Source: Bacteroidetes bacterium GWF2_40_14
GTDB taxonomy: Bacteria; Bacteroidota; Bacteroidia; Bacteroidales; UBA932
Length of the DNA stretch: 64,000 bases
Reading direction: 5' to 3'
Assembly: GCA_001769195.1 (NCBI GenBank)
Contig: MEOK01000038.1
Location: 135,020 to 199,019, forward strand
Positions within the stretch are counted from its first letter, which is position 1. Each line of letters opens with the position of its first letter. A model generated the notes under the pieces. The model was not told the DNA's origin, did no database searches, and saw only the letters and a list, made by a program, of their open reading frames with translations. The position numbers and the translations under genes are program-made. Shown piece by piece: positions 27,052 to 35,225 of the stretch.

Positions 27052-27852
27052 TCATCTGAATTGTTTGTAGATAAGCCAGAAAGAGACAGAAATAACAGCT
27101 ATTGCCACTACCCAGTTGATGAATCTGATTCCCCAGCTTATGGCAACCCTAGACGCAACTATTGCCCCGCAAACATTCCCCACAGCATAAATAAATGCAA
27201 CCGGCCAGTTCACCTGACCATGCAAAATGAATACAGCAAGAGCCAAAGGGGTGTACAGAAGCACAGCAAACTGTTTGATTGCATTTGCTTTAAGCATGTC
27301 CAAACCATAGAAATAGATACTACCGAAAATTATCAAAATTCCCACACCCGCATGTGTAAACCCCCCGTAAATTCCTACAACAACAAAAACAATGAATTTA
27401 AGAGGAGTCAGATTATCCTTTATCCCATTATTCCCTTTTATAGAGAGTTTGCTGTCTGTCATAAGTGATATTGCCATTATAGGCAGAAGAATCCCCATGA
27501 CAATTTCGACTATCTGCGTATTCAACACTGCGACAAGCTGTGCACCAATGATTGAACCTATGGCTACCGGAATACCAACCTTGGTGCCGATTTTTGTGTC
27601 GAGGTACCCTTTCTTCTTAAAGATTAGTGTAGAGACCGCAAACTGGGAAAGTACTCCTACACGCGAAGTTCCGTTTGCAACATTAATTGGCATACCCATT
27701 GCCATAAACAATACATAGGAGAGGGCAGTGGCCATCCCTGCAAGAGTATTGATAAACCCTACAACAAAACCAACCAATACCAGTATTGCTATCATTGAGG
27801 GAGAGAAAGGATCTGTATTGAGAAGGTAGTCGGTTATGGTAGTGAACATCAT
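27052..27852 (-). CDS. TauE/SafE (TSUP) family anion exporter
   Basis: 266 aa with about eight hydrophobic segments. The TSUP pattern is seen in the duplicated halves: VGFVVGFINTLAGMATALSYV and IVGIYGGFTHAGVGILIIFGS. Family members export sulfite, sulfoacetate, thiosulfate or related anions across the inner membrane. It ends 11 bases from the convergent crp-like gene, next to the sulfur operon, so export or import of a sulfur oxyanion made or used by that system is plausible. The substrate cannot be read from sequence. Confidence 0.87.
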   Translation of the reverse strand: MMFTTITDYLLNTDPFSPSMIAILVLVGFVVGFINTLAGMATALSYVLFMAMGMPINVANGTSRVGVLSQFAVSTLIFKKKGYLDTKIGTKVGIPVAIGSIIGAQLVAVLNTQIVEIVMGILLPIMAISLMTDSKLSIKGNNGIKDNLTPLKFIVFVVVGIYGGFTHAGVGILIIFGSIYFYGLDMLKANAIKQFAVLLYTPLALAVFILHGQVNWPVAFIYAVGNVCGAIVASRVAISWGIRFINWVVAIAVISVSFWLIYKQFR

Positions 27853-27900
27853 GGCTGATTATTGACCCAAAGATAGAGAATAATTGGTAAAGGTGTCAAT

Positions 27901-27923
27901 TTGTCTTGTTAGCCTCTTTGGCA
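27901..27923 (+). promoter_or_regulatory. Shared heat-shock-type element upstream of grpE-dnaJ
   Basis: TTGTC (27901-27905), eleven bases, then TTTGGCA (27917-27923), ending 54 bases before the grpE ATG. It matches the arrangement before dnaK (4118-4139). Here the sequence continues with ATTATTTTG-like bases, close to a sigma-54 -12 half. Function inferred. Confidence 0.5.
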
Positions 27924-27977
27924 AATTATTTGTGATTATCTTTACAGCTTTGAACAGATAAAAAATTACATATACAG

Positions 27978-28547
27978 ATGAAAGAACACAAGAGAGATAA
28001 ACATGGTATGGATCATGATAAGGAACATGCTAATAAAGAGGAGATAAGTGAAGTGAAAGTTGACTGTAAGCAGGAGGAACCACAACAATCTCAACAAATT
28101 GAAGAGAGTTCAGAAGATAAGATTGCCGCCCTTAATGACAAATATTTGCGTTTAGCTGCAGAATTTGATAATTATCGCCGCAGAACTGCAAAGGAGAGAC
28201 TGGACCTGGTTATGACAGCGGGCGAAGAGACTATTGTTGGAGTGCTTCCTGTTCTTGATGATTGTGAAAGAGCTCTTGATGTACTGCATCGTTCGGATGG
28301 TGACAATTCAGTTGCAATAGAGGGAACGGAGATTATATATAATAAATTGTTCAGTTATTTGGAATCCAAAGGACTTAAGAAAATAGAATCTGTCGGCAAG
28401 GAGTTGAATACTGATTTTCATGAAGCCATAGCTCAATTACCTGCACAAAAGAAAGAACACCGAAACAAAATTATGGAGGTGGTTCAACAAGGATACACAC
28501 TTAATGGCAAAGTTATCCGTTTTGCCAAGGTAGTAATTGGTATTTAA
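27978..28547 (+). CDS. grpE: Nucleotide exchange factor GrpE
   Basis: 189 aa. A charged, disordered N-terminus is followed by the long dimer helix ([20 protein letters not shown]) and the C-terminal beta domain ending [19 protein letters not shown]. It releases ADP from DnaK. Directly followed by dnaJ (10-base gap). Confidence 0.96.
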   Translation: MKEHKRDKHGMDHDKEHANKEEISEVKVDCKQEEPQQSQQIEESSEDKIAALNDKYLRLAAEFDNYRRRTAKERLDLVMTAGEETIVGVLPVLDDCERALDVLHRSDGDNSVAIEGTEIIYNKLFSYLESKGLKKIESVGKELNTDFHEAIAQLPAQKKEHRNKIMEVVQQGYTLNGKVIRFAKVVIGI

Positions 28548-28557
28548 CTTACATATA

Positions 28558-29727
28558 ATGACTAAAAGAGACTATTACGAAGTATTGGGTGTGTCAAAAG
28601 GGGCATCGGCAGATGAGATAAAAAAAGCTTACCGAAAACTTGCCATCAAATACCATCCCGACAAAAACCCTGGAAATAAGGATGCAGAAGAAAAGTTCAA
28701 GGAGGCCGCAGAGGCTTATGATGTTCTGAGCAACCCTGACAAAAAGGCTCGTTTCGACCAGTTCGGACACGCAGGAATGAATGGAGCAGGCAATAGCGGG
28801 GGTGGATTCAGCGGAACAGGATTTTCAATGGACGACATATTCAGTCAGTTCGGAGATATTTTCGGAGGACACTTTGGAAGTGGTTTTGGAGGTTTTGGCA
28901 GCTACGGACAATCATCAAGAGGCGGAAGAAGAGTTAACAGAGGGTCAGATATAAGGATACGCGTTAAGCTCGATCTCAAAGAGATTGCTCACGGAGCAGA
29001 AAAAAAAGTAAAGATAAACAAACAGGTATCCTGCAACGAATGTAATGGCAGAGGAGCAAAATCAGAAGCAGATATCCATACCTGTGACACTTGTAAAGGG
29101 AGCGGTCAGGTTACCAGAATCACTCAGACAATTCTTGGCAACATGCAAACTGCATCGGTTTGTCCATCATGTGGAGGCGAAGGGAAAACAATAACCAAGC
29201 CATGTTCAAAATGCGGAGGAGACGGACTGGTCAAGGAGATGGAGGAGATAACATTCAAGATTCCTGCCGGAGTAGCTCAAGGAATGCAGCTCACCGTTCA
29301 AGGCAAAGGAAATGCAGCTAAGAGAGGAGGAGTCAATGGTGATCTTCTTGTGGTAATAGAAGAGGAGGGTCATCCAGAACTTCAAAGAGATGGGAATGAC
29401 CTTATATACTCACTTTTCATATCTGTAACAGATGCGATACTCGGAAATGAGGCTGATATTCCTTCAGTAGACGGAAAGCTCCGTATCAAGATTGAGCCGG
29501 GAACACAATCAGGCAAGATATTAAGATTGAGGGCAAAAGGATTGCCTGACGTTAATGGTTATGGAAATGGTGACTTGTTGGTGTACATTCAGGTTTGGAC
29601 ACCAAAAAAACTAGACAGACAGGAAAGGGAGATAATGGAAAAACTAAAAGGTTCTGAAAATTTCAAACCCAAACCCGACAAAGATGACAGAAACTTTTTC
29701 GAAAGGATGAAAAAGATGTTTTCTTAA
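28558..29727 (+). CDS. dnaJ: Co-chaperone DnaJ (Hsp40)
   Basis: 389 aa from the ATG at 28558. J domain with YHPDKNPG, a Gly/Phe-rich linker (about residues 75-125), four CxxCxGxG zinc-finger repeats ([32 protein letters not shown]) and the C-terminal substrate domain. It stimulates the DnaK ATPase. Forms an operon with grpE. Confidence 0.97.
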   Translation: MTKRDYYEVLGVSKGASADEIKKAYRKLAIKYHPDKNPGNKDAEEKFKEAAEAYDVLSNPDKKARFDQFGHAGMNGAGNSGGGFSGTGFSMDDIFSQFGDIFGGHFGSGFGGFGSYGQSSRGGRRVNRGSDIRIRVKLDLKEIAHGAEKKVKINKQVSCNECNGRGAKSEADIHTCDTCKGSGQVTRITQTILGNMQTASVCPSCGGEGKTITKPCSKCGGDGLVKEMEEITFKIPAGVAQGMQLTVQGKGNAAKRGGVNGDLLVVIEEEGHPELQRDGNDLIYSLFISVTDAILGNEADIPSVDGKLRIKIEPGTQSGKILRLRAKGLPDVNGYGNGDLLVYIQVWTPKKLDRQEREIMEKLKGSENFKPKPDKDDRNFFERMKKMFS

Positions 29728-29738
29728 AAACTTACTTG

Positions 29739-31445
29739 ATGATTACTGGAAATTTTTTTGGCAAGCTATACAGATTTTTTGCCTTTTCACTTATTATAAT
29801 TACTCCATTATCTGCTGTTTCGCAAACAACGGGCAGTTTTCGAGTACCACTCGATTTAGCAGTTTCACTATCGGGAAGTTATGGTGAGCTTAGAGCAACA
29901 CATTTTCATGCCGGGCTTGATTTTAGAGTAGGAGGTGTTGTCGGAGCAAAAATACTTTCCGCAGGGGAAGGTTATGTTTCAAGAATATCAATATCGTCTG
30001 GAGGCTATGGAAATTCACTATACATAACACACCCAAACGGAAGAACTACAGTATATGGACATCTTCTTGATTTTGTTCCAAAAATAGCTATGTGGACGGA
30101 GGTAAGACAGTATGAGAAAGAGAGTTTTGAAATAACCATATATCCGGATTCATTGCTGTTTCCTGTAAAAAAAGGTGAATTTATTGGCAGAGCAGGAAAT
30201 ACAGGATCGTCTGGTGGTCCACATCTTCATTTTGAGATAAGAGATACTGAAACACAGGTGCCGCTTGATCCGGTAAAGGAGGGTGGATTCATGATAACCG
30301 ACAACCTTGTTCCTCAGATTCAGCGGGTTAATTTTTACGGAATACGCAATGTTAAATCTATTCCTGTAACAGCCCTTGTAAGAAGCTATACAGCTCCGGC
30401 CACAGCTGTGACCATTGTTCCTGATACATTTTATGTTGCTGTTGATGCACTGGACAGAATGAACAACACAGGTTCCAGACTGGCAGTTGCCAGCTATAAT
30501 TATTATCTGGATAACGAGAAGGTCTTTTCTTTCAATCCTGTTGGTATTCCGTTCGACAAGGGGCGTTATATAAATACCATTGTAGAATACGGAGAAAAGA
30601 AGCAAGAAGGACGTTCAATGGTTAAGAGCTGGGTGGAACCGGGGAATGCTCTTACATCAAATGTTAAAGCAAAAAATGACGGACTCTTCATTCTGAAGGA
30701 CGACAAAGATCATACAGTCATGATTGAGGTCTTTGATTATAAATACAACAGAGCCACCAGAAGTTTTAAGGTAAGAAGAGGCCATACTTATGCGGTGAAT
30801 GAAAATGGTGCCGGATCTCATGGAAATGAAAAAGCTATGCCTTGGTTCATTCCAAATAATTATGAGCTTGGCAACATGAAGCTGACCCTTCCTCCGGGCT
30901 CTCTTTACAGTTCCATACTCTTTACAGCAGATTCCTCTGTTTTTAATGGTACAACATTGTGGAGGCTCCATGACGAAAATACTCCGATTCATATATCTGC
31001 ACGTCTTTCAATAAAGTCAGATATACAATCATCACTAAAAAACAAGGCTGTAATTGCAATATTAGATAACAAGGGAAGGCTTGGCTCACTCGGTGGTGAG
31101 TGGAGGGGCGATTATCTGGAAGCAAACATGGCCTCTTTCGGAAAATTCCTTGTTGTTGCAGATACAACAGCACCAAATATTCTTCCGGGTTTTAAGGATG
31201 GAGAGAACATATCCTCAAGAAAAGCTGTTAAATTCACCATCTCTGACAACCTTTCGGGGATTGCATCGTATAAGATTCATATTGACGGAAAATGGATTTT
31301 AGCTAACTTTGATTACAAGACACGAAGCCTGGTTGCAACACTTGATCCGCGCAGGGTACTTAAGGGCAGGAGTCATAATCTGGAAATTGTAGTAATTGAC
31401 AACAGAGGAAATGAAAACAAACTTATAACCTCATTTATATGGTAA
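29739..31445 (+). CDS. Secreted M23-family metallopeptidase
   Basis: 568 aa from the ATG at 29739. A signal peptide ends near SAVSQ. The zinc-peptidase domain has HFHAGLDFR (first His and Asp ligands) and SSGGPHLHFEIRD (HxH), both complete, so the enzyme should be active on peptidoglycan cross-links or a similar substrate. The remaining ~400 residues are beta-rich and have no named domain. The stop overlaps the anmK start by 7 bp, which fits a cell-wall turnover pair. Confidence 0.9.
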   Translation: MITGNFFGKLYRFFAFSLIIITPLSAVSQTTGSFRVPLDLAVSLSGSYGELRATHFHAGLDFRVGGVVGAKILSAGEGYVSRISISSGGYGNSLYITHPNGRTTVYGHLLDFVPKIAMWTEVRQYEKESFEITIYPDSLLFPVKKGEFIGRAGNTGSSGGPHLHFEIRDTETQVPLDPVKEGGFMITDNLVPQIQRVNFYGIRNVKSIPVTALVRSYTAPATAVTIVPDTFYVAVDALDRMNNTGSRLAVASYNYYLDNEKVFSFNPVGIPFDKGRYINTIVEYGEKKQEGRSMVKSWVEPGNALTSNVKAKNDGLFILKDDKDHTVMIEVFDYKYNRATRSFKVRRGHTYAVNENGAGSHGNEKAMPWFIPNNYELGNMKLTLPPGSLYSSILFTADSSVFNGTTLWRLHDENTPIHISARLSIKSDIQSSLKNKAVIAILDNKGRLGSLGGEWRGDYLEANMASFGKFLVVADTTAPNILPGFKDGENISSRKAVKFTISDNLSGIASYKIHIDGKWILANFDYKTRSLVATLDPRRVLKGRSHNLEIVVIDNRGNENKLITSFIW

Positions 31446-32494
31446 AAATTATTGGTCTCATGTCGGGAACATCTCTGGATGGACTGGATATCTGCTATGT
31501 GAGTTTTGATCTGCTCGGAACAAAATGGAGCTATAATATTATTAAGGCAGAAGCCGAAGAGTATCCACTGGATATTAAGGATAAACTGGCCAACGCTCAG
31601 AATATGACAGCATTGGAATATGCTCTTTTCAATTCGGATTATGGTATCTATGTTGGTCAGAGAGTTAAGGCATTTATGGACAGAAATGGTGCAAAGCCAG
31701 ATTATATTGCTTCTCATGGTCATACAATCTTCCATCAGCCGGCAAAGAGATTTACGGCTCAGATAGGATCAGGAGCAGGAATTGCTGCTGAAACGGGAAT
31801 TGATACAATATGTGATTTCCGTACAACAGATGTTGCATTATATGGTCAGGGTGCCCCACTGGTTCCTGTTGGAGACAGAAACCTCTTTGGGGATTTCGAT
31901 TATTGTCTTAACCTTGGAGGTTTTTCAAACATATCTTCTGACAACAACGGAACTCGGTTGGCTTTTGATATTTCGCCGGTGAATTATGTTCTAAACTATT
32001 ACACAAGAACCATTGGTCTCGATTTTGACCGTGATGGAGAAATGGCAAGAGAGGGAATTGTCAATCATGAGCTTCTGGAAAAGTTGAATAATCTGGATTT
32101 TTATACCCATACAGGGCCGAAGTCGCTTGGCAGAGAGTGGGTAGAAGAGGTGGTTATTCCACTGATTGACTCTTATAATATCACTTTAAACGACAAACTT
32201 TCAACCTTTTGTGAGCACGTTGCGATTCAATTAGGTAGAAATATAACTGGTGGTAAGGTATTACTCACAGGTGGAGGTGCATTCAATAAGTATCTCGTTG
32301 AGAGAATGGCTGCGAATGCTCCACAGTGTGAATACCAAGTTCCGGATAATCAGACTGTCAACTTTAAGGAGGCTCTCATTTTTGCTTTTTTGGGAGCATT
32401 ATTTGTGTACGATATTCCAAACTGTCTGTCGTCAGTTACAGGAGCAAGATATGACTGCATCGGAGGTGCTCTTTACAAGGCTGGTATTAAGTAA
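31439..32494 (+). CDS. anmK: Anhydro-N-acetylmuramic acid kinase
   Basis: 351 aa. It opens and phosphorylates anhydroMurNAc during peptidoglycan recycling. The N-terminal GLMSGTSLDGLD phosphate motif, the SHGHTIFHQP segment, DFRTTDVALYGQGAPLVP, and the LLTGGGAFN adenosine motif are all typical. Translationally overlaps the M23 peptidase gene. Confidence 0.93.
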   Translation: MVKIIGLMSGTSLDGLDICYVSFDLLGTKWSYNIIKAEAEEYPLDIKDKLANAQNMTALEYALFNSDYGIYVGQRVKAFMDRNGAKPDYIASHGHTIFHQPAKRFTAQIGSGAGIAAETGIDTICDFRTTDVALYGQGAPLVPVGDRNLFGDFDYCLNLGGFSNISSDNNGTRLAFDISPVNYVLNYYTRTIGLDFDRDGEMAREGIVNHELLEKLNNLDFYTHTGPKSLGREWVEEVVIPLIDSYNITLNDKLSTFCEHVAIQLGRNITGGKVLLTGGGAFNKYLVERMAANAPQCEYQVPDNQTVNFKEALIFAFLGALFVYDIPNCLSSVTGARYDCIGGALYKAGIK

Positions 32495-32500
32495 TTAATT

Positions 32501-32531
32501 TTTGGATTATAGAAAATAATTCATACATTTG
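32501..32531 (+). promoter_or_regulatory. Promoter of rplS-tRNA-Arg
   Basis: TTG at 32502-32504, 19 bases, then TACATTTG at 32524-32531. This is an ideal Bacteroidota promoter. The expected start site near 32538 leaves a leader of about 68 nt before rplS. Confidence 0.8.
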
Positions 32532-32549
32532 CAGTCCGAAAAATATAAA

Positions 32550-32587
32550 GCAACCGCTTATAAGAACACAGGTGTCTGTAATGTTGC
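32550..32587 (+). promoter_or_regulatory. Structured leader of rplS, possible L19 autoregulatory element
   Basis: The leader folds into an outer stem GCAAC/GTTGC (32550-32554 with 32583-32587) with an inner stem ACAG-GTGT-CTGT (32568-32579). L19 leaders that bind the protein are known in other phyla; this one is only a candidate. Confidence 0.4.
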
Positions 32588-32605
32588 GCTAATACATTGA
32601 TAAAA

Positions 32606-32983
32606 ATGGATTTAATTAAAATTGCAGAACAGGCATTTGCCACTGAAGCAAAAGTATTTCCTCCTTTCAAGGCTGGAGACACTGTTACCGTTACCTACAA
32701 GATCAAGGAGGAGACTAAAGAGCGCCTTCAAAAGTATCGTGGAGTAGTTATTCAAAGAAAAGGAACAGGTTCAACTGAAACTTTTACCGTTCGAAAGATG
32801 TCAAACGGAGTAGGAGTAGAAAGAATCTTTCCTGTTTCATCTCCTTTCATCGATTCAATCGAACTTAACAAACGTGGTAAAGTTCGCCGTGCCAGAATCT
32901 TCTACATAAGGGAACTGACTGGTAAGAAGGCTCGTATCAAAGAGAGAAAATATACTGCTGTAGCTAAAGAATTAGAGGGCTAG
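32606..32983 (+). CDS. rplS: 50S ribosomal protein L19
   Basis: 125 aa from the ATG at 32606. Typical L19: [26 protein letters not shown]-like segment, [19 protein letters not shown] and [11 protein letters not shown]. It lies at the interface of the two ribosomal subunits. tRNA-Arg follows 15 bases after the stop and shares the terminator. Confidence 0.98.
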   Translation: MDLIKIAEQAFATEAKVFPPFKAGDTVTVTYKIKEETKERLQKYRGVVIQRKGTGSTETFTVRKMSNGVGVERIFPVSSPFIDSIELNKRGKVRRARIFYIRELTGKKARIKERKYTAVAKELEG

Positions 32984-32998
32984 CCCTTATATGACAAT

Positions 32999-33072
32999 GG
33001 CCCCGTAGCTCAACTGAATAGAGTTTCTGACTACGGATCAGGCGGTTACAGGTTTGAATCCTGTCGGGGTCA
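32999..33072 (+). tRNA. tRNA-Arg (anticodon ACG)
   Basis: 74 nt. Acceptor GGCCCCG/CGGGGTC, anticodon arm TCTGA-CTACGGA-TCAGG with anticodon ACG (read as ICG after deamination), T arm ACAGG-TTTGAAT-CCTGT, discriminator A. CCA is not encoded. Confidence 0.95.
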
Positions 33073-33080
33073 CTTAATAG

Positions 33081-33121
33081 AACAAGAGGCCGGATAAAGT
33101 TGATTTATCCGGCCTCTTGTT
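33081..33121. terminator. Strong bidirectional terminator
   Basis: A perfect 18-bp stem (33081-33098 with 33104-33121) with a 5-base loop and T-rich flank on both strands. It ends rplS-tRNA-Arg and probably the convergent gene at 33134-33604. Confidence 0.9.
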
Positions 33122-33133
33122 TATTTGTACGAT

Positions 33134-33604
33134 TTAAAAGCAATATATTGGCCGGTAAGATTTGTCTCTTTTAAAGAGTCGTTTGCCATTTTTATTTATC
33201 ATTGAATTCTTTTTAATGAACATCTTTTGTTGAGGAGAAAGTGTAGCCCGAAATTGCTTTTTCATTTCCTTAACTTTCAGCTGTCTCTCTTTTATCATAT
33301 TAACCTGCTTATCTGTAAGAGAAGCCCTGAATGCCCTTATACGGTCAATCTTTATCAAACGAGGGTCGGTAAGCATCTCTTTTTGCTGTTTTGAGAGAGT
33401 AGCCTTGAATGCCTCCTTCATCTCTGTTCTCTTTTTTTGATTCTCCTTCAGCATCTCTTTCTGTGTTAATGTCAGTACAGATTTCCCAACTTGTACTCTT
33501 TGTTTTGACTGATTAGCTTTGGTTTGTTCTTGCGCAACCAGAATACTGCTAAAGAATAAAAACCCAGTGATGATTGTCAGTGCTTGTCTGATAATTGTTT
33601 TCAT
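33134..33604 (-). CDS. Secreted Spy/LTXXQ-like basic helical protein
   Basis: 156 aa with a signal peptide cleaved near LVAQ. The mature part is helical, basic and internally repetitive: LTQKEMLKENQKKR, FKATLSKQQKEML, FRASLTDKQVNMIKERQ and FRATLSPQQKMFIKK are four variants of an FxA(T/S)L(S/T)xxQ unit. The LTxxQ-like core recalls the periplasmic chaperones Spy and CpxP, but the match is loose. The repeats occur about every 30-40 residues. Function not established. Confidence 0.65.
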   Translation of the reverse strand: MKTIIRQALTIITGFLFFSSILVAQEQTKANQSKQRVQVGKSVLTLTQKEMLKENQKKRTEMKEAFKATLSKQQKEMLTDPRLIKIDRIRAFRASLTDKQVNMIKERQLKVKEMKKQFRATLSPQQKMFIKKNSMINKNGKRLFKRDKSYRPIYCF

Positions 33605-33750
33605 TTTTGCTTGTTTATTGATTTCAATATATTTGATGACATGAAATGCTTAATGTTAAAAGTGATACTGATTAATTGATGAATTAATCATGTAATATAT
33701 ACAAAGAATAGTGTAATGTTTCATATTTACTAAGTTCGTAATTTTACAAA

Positions 33751-34512
33751 ATGAAAAAGATAAATTTTTTATTACTAATTGTTTTGATCGGGAGCTTGAG
33801 TATTAGTTCCTGCTTGAGTAAAAATGGTACAACCTCGAAACTATCCGTTAGAATGACAGATGCACCTGGGCCTTATAATGCAGTTTACGTCGACATTGTG
33901 GGAGTAGAAGTTACCGGAACTAATAATGACGCGGTTTTACTTGATGTTAATCCGGGTATTTATAACCTTCTTAATTTTTCCAATGGAAAAGATACTCTTA
34001 TTGGTACAGGTACCCTGGATGTTGGCAGTGTTGAACAAATCAGACTTATTTTGGGACCAAATAATACTGTAATAGTTAATAACGTTAGTTATCCTTTGAG
34101 CACTCCAAGTGCAGAACAATCCGGATTAAAACTTCAGGTACATAAAATACTTGAAGCAGGCGTGGAATATGAAATACTCCTCGATTTTGATGCTAACCAA
34201 TCGATTGTTGAAACAGGAAATGGTGTGTATAAACTAAAACCGGTTATAAGGACAATAGAAAATGCGATAGGCGGATCAATCAAGGGAAAAATCACTCCTA
34301 TTGGTCAAATAGCTACAATAACAGCAACGTCTGCAGCGGCATCGTACTCTTCTGTTGTAAATGCCAATGGTGACTTTCTTATCAAGGGTCTCCCTGCCGG
34401 GACATATTCTGTAACAATAACTCCTGTATCACCACTGGTTGTAGTTATAAAAACTAATATTACTGTTACAACAGGTGTTTCCACCGACATAGGAACAACA
34501 ATCCTGCAGTAA
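33751..34512 (+). CDS. DUF4382 lipoprotein with carboxypeptidase-regulatory-like C-terminus
   Basis: 253 aa. The lipobox SISSC marks a lipoprotein. The DUF4382 domain begins LSVRMTDAPGPYNAVYVDI and runs to about residue 170. The last ~75 residues (GGSIKGKITPIGQIATITAT...GDFLIKGLPAGTYSVTITP) form a carboxypeptidase-regulatory-like beta sandwich. Such proteins are surface or periplasmic in Bacteroidota and have no known enzymatic role. Confidence 0.85.
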   Translation: MKKINFLLLIVLIGSLSISSCLSKNGTTSKLSVRMTDAPGPYNAVYVDIVGVEVTGTNNDAVLLDVNPGIYNLLNFSNGKDTLIGTGTLDVGSVEQIRLILGPNNTVIVNNVSYPLSTPSAEQSGLKLQVHKILEAGVEYEILLDFDANQSIVETGNGVYKLKPVIRTIENAIGGSIKGKITPIGQIATITATSAAASYSSVVNANGDFLIKGLPAGTYSVTITPVSPLVVVIKTNITVTTGVSTDIGTTILQ

Positions 34513-34577
34513 ATTATAAGGTATGAAAGTTGTAACATATTCGAAATATTACGTAACATTTTAAAAATATTGCCACA

Positions 34578-34585
34578 TAACTTTG
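34578..34585 (+). promoter_or_regulatory. Promoter -7 box of the basic secreted protein gene
   Basis: TAACTTTG, an exact TAnnTTTG match, 24 bases upstream of the ATG at 34610. No -33 TTG at the right spacing. Confidence 0.55.
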
Positions 34586-34609
34586 TCAACAATAAAAATA
34601 AGATTTCTT

Positions 34610-35107
34610 ATGAAAAAATTAATTCTTTTAGTCGTTTTATGTACTAGCGGTTTGTTAAGTCAGACAACATACGCGCAAGTAACATTCAGAATCAATATTG
34701 GTAGTCAACCCATTTGGGGTCCTGTGGGATACGACCATGTTGAATATTACTATTTACCGGATATTGATGCATACTATTATGTACCAAGGCATCAGTTTAT
34801 CTTCTTTGAAAGAGGTCGCTGGATAATCAGAACATCACTCCCGGTACGTTACAGAAATTATGACATGTATAATGCAAGGAAAATTGTCATCAATGAACCA
34901 AGACCTTACCTGCGTCATAACGAATATAAATCGAGATACGGTTCATCCAGGGATCATCAGAATCAGCAAACGATACGCGATAGTCGTGATTCAAGATATT
35001 ATATGAACAAAAGCCATCCGGAACATAATAACTGGAAGAACAGCCAAAGGAACGACAAGAAACAAAAGAATCAGAAAAATCAAGGAAGAGATAGAAATAA
35101 GAGGTAA
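34610..35107 (+). CDS. Secreted basic protein of unknown function
   Basis: 165 aa from the ATG at 34610. The signal peptide ends at TTYAQ. A Tyr-rich region (VGYDHVEYYYLPDIDAYYYV, then RHQFIFFERGRWI) is followed by a very basic, Asn/Gln/Lys-rich tail. Similar Tyr-rich, His-containing exported proteins occur in Bacteroidota without a named role. It has its own promoter and a strong terminator at 35149-35194. I do not recognise a domain. Confidence 0.7.
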   Translation: MKKLILLVVLCTSGLLSQTTYAQVTFRINIGSQPIWGPVGYDHVEYYYLPDIDAYYYVPRHQFIFFERGRWIIRTSLPVRYRNYDMYNARKIVINEPRPYLRHNEYKSRYGSSRDHQNQQTIRDSRDSRYYMNKSHPEHNNWKNSQRNDKKQKNQKNQGRDRNKR

Positions 35108-35148
35108 ACGACTTGCGTATTTCCAGAGAATTCAATTCTGATAAACAA

Positions 35149-35194
35149 CCGCGGTTTATAATAATTAGTTATTGTAAACCGCGGTTTCTTTATT
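35149..35194 (+). terminator. Rho-independent terminator
   Basis: A 16-bp stem (35149-35164 with 35169-35184, one G-U) capped by TTAG and followed by TTTCTTTATT. It ends the basic secreted protein gene. Confidence 0.9.
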
Positions 35195-35225
35195 AAATTT
35201 ACCTCATGCATTAATCTCAACTATT

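Noticed and set aside
20595-27852. A complete dissimilatory sulfate-reduction locus.
   Set aside because: No sat, aprAB, dsrAB or dsrC is present in the window. Only Qmo/Hdr-type subunits and sulfur carriers are seen.
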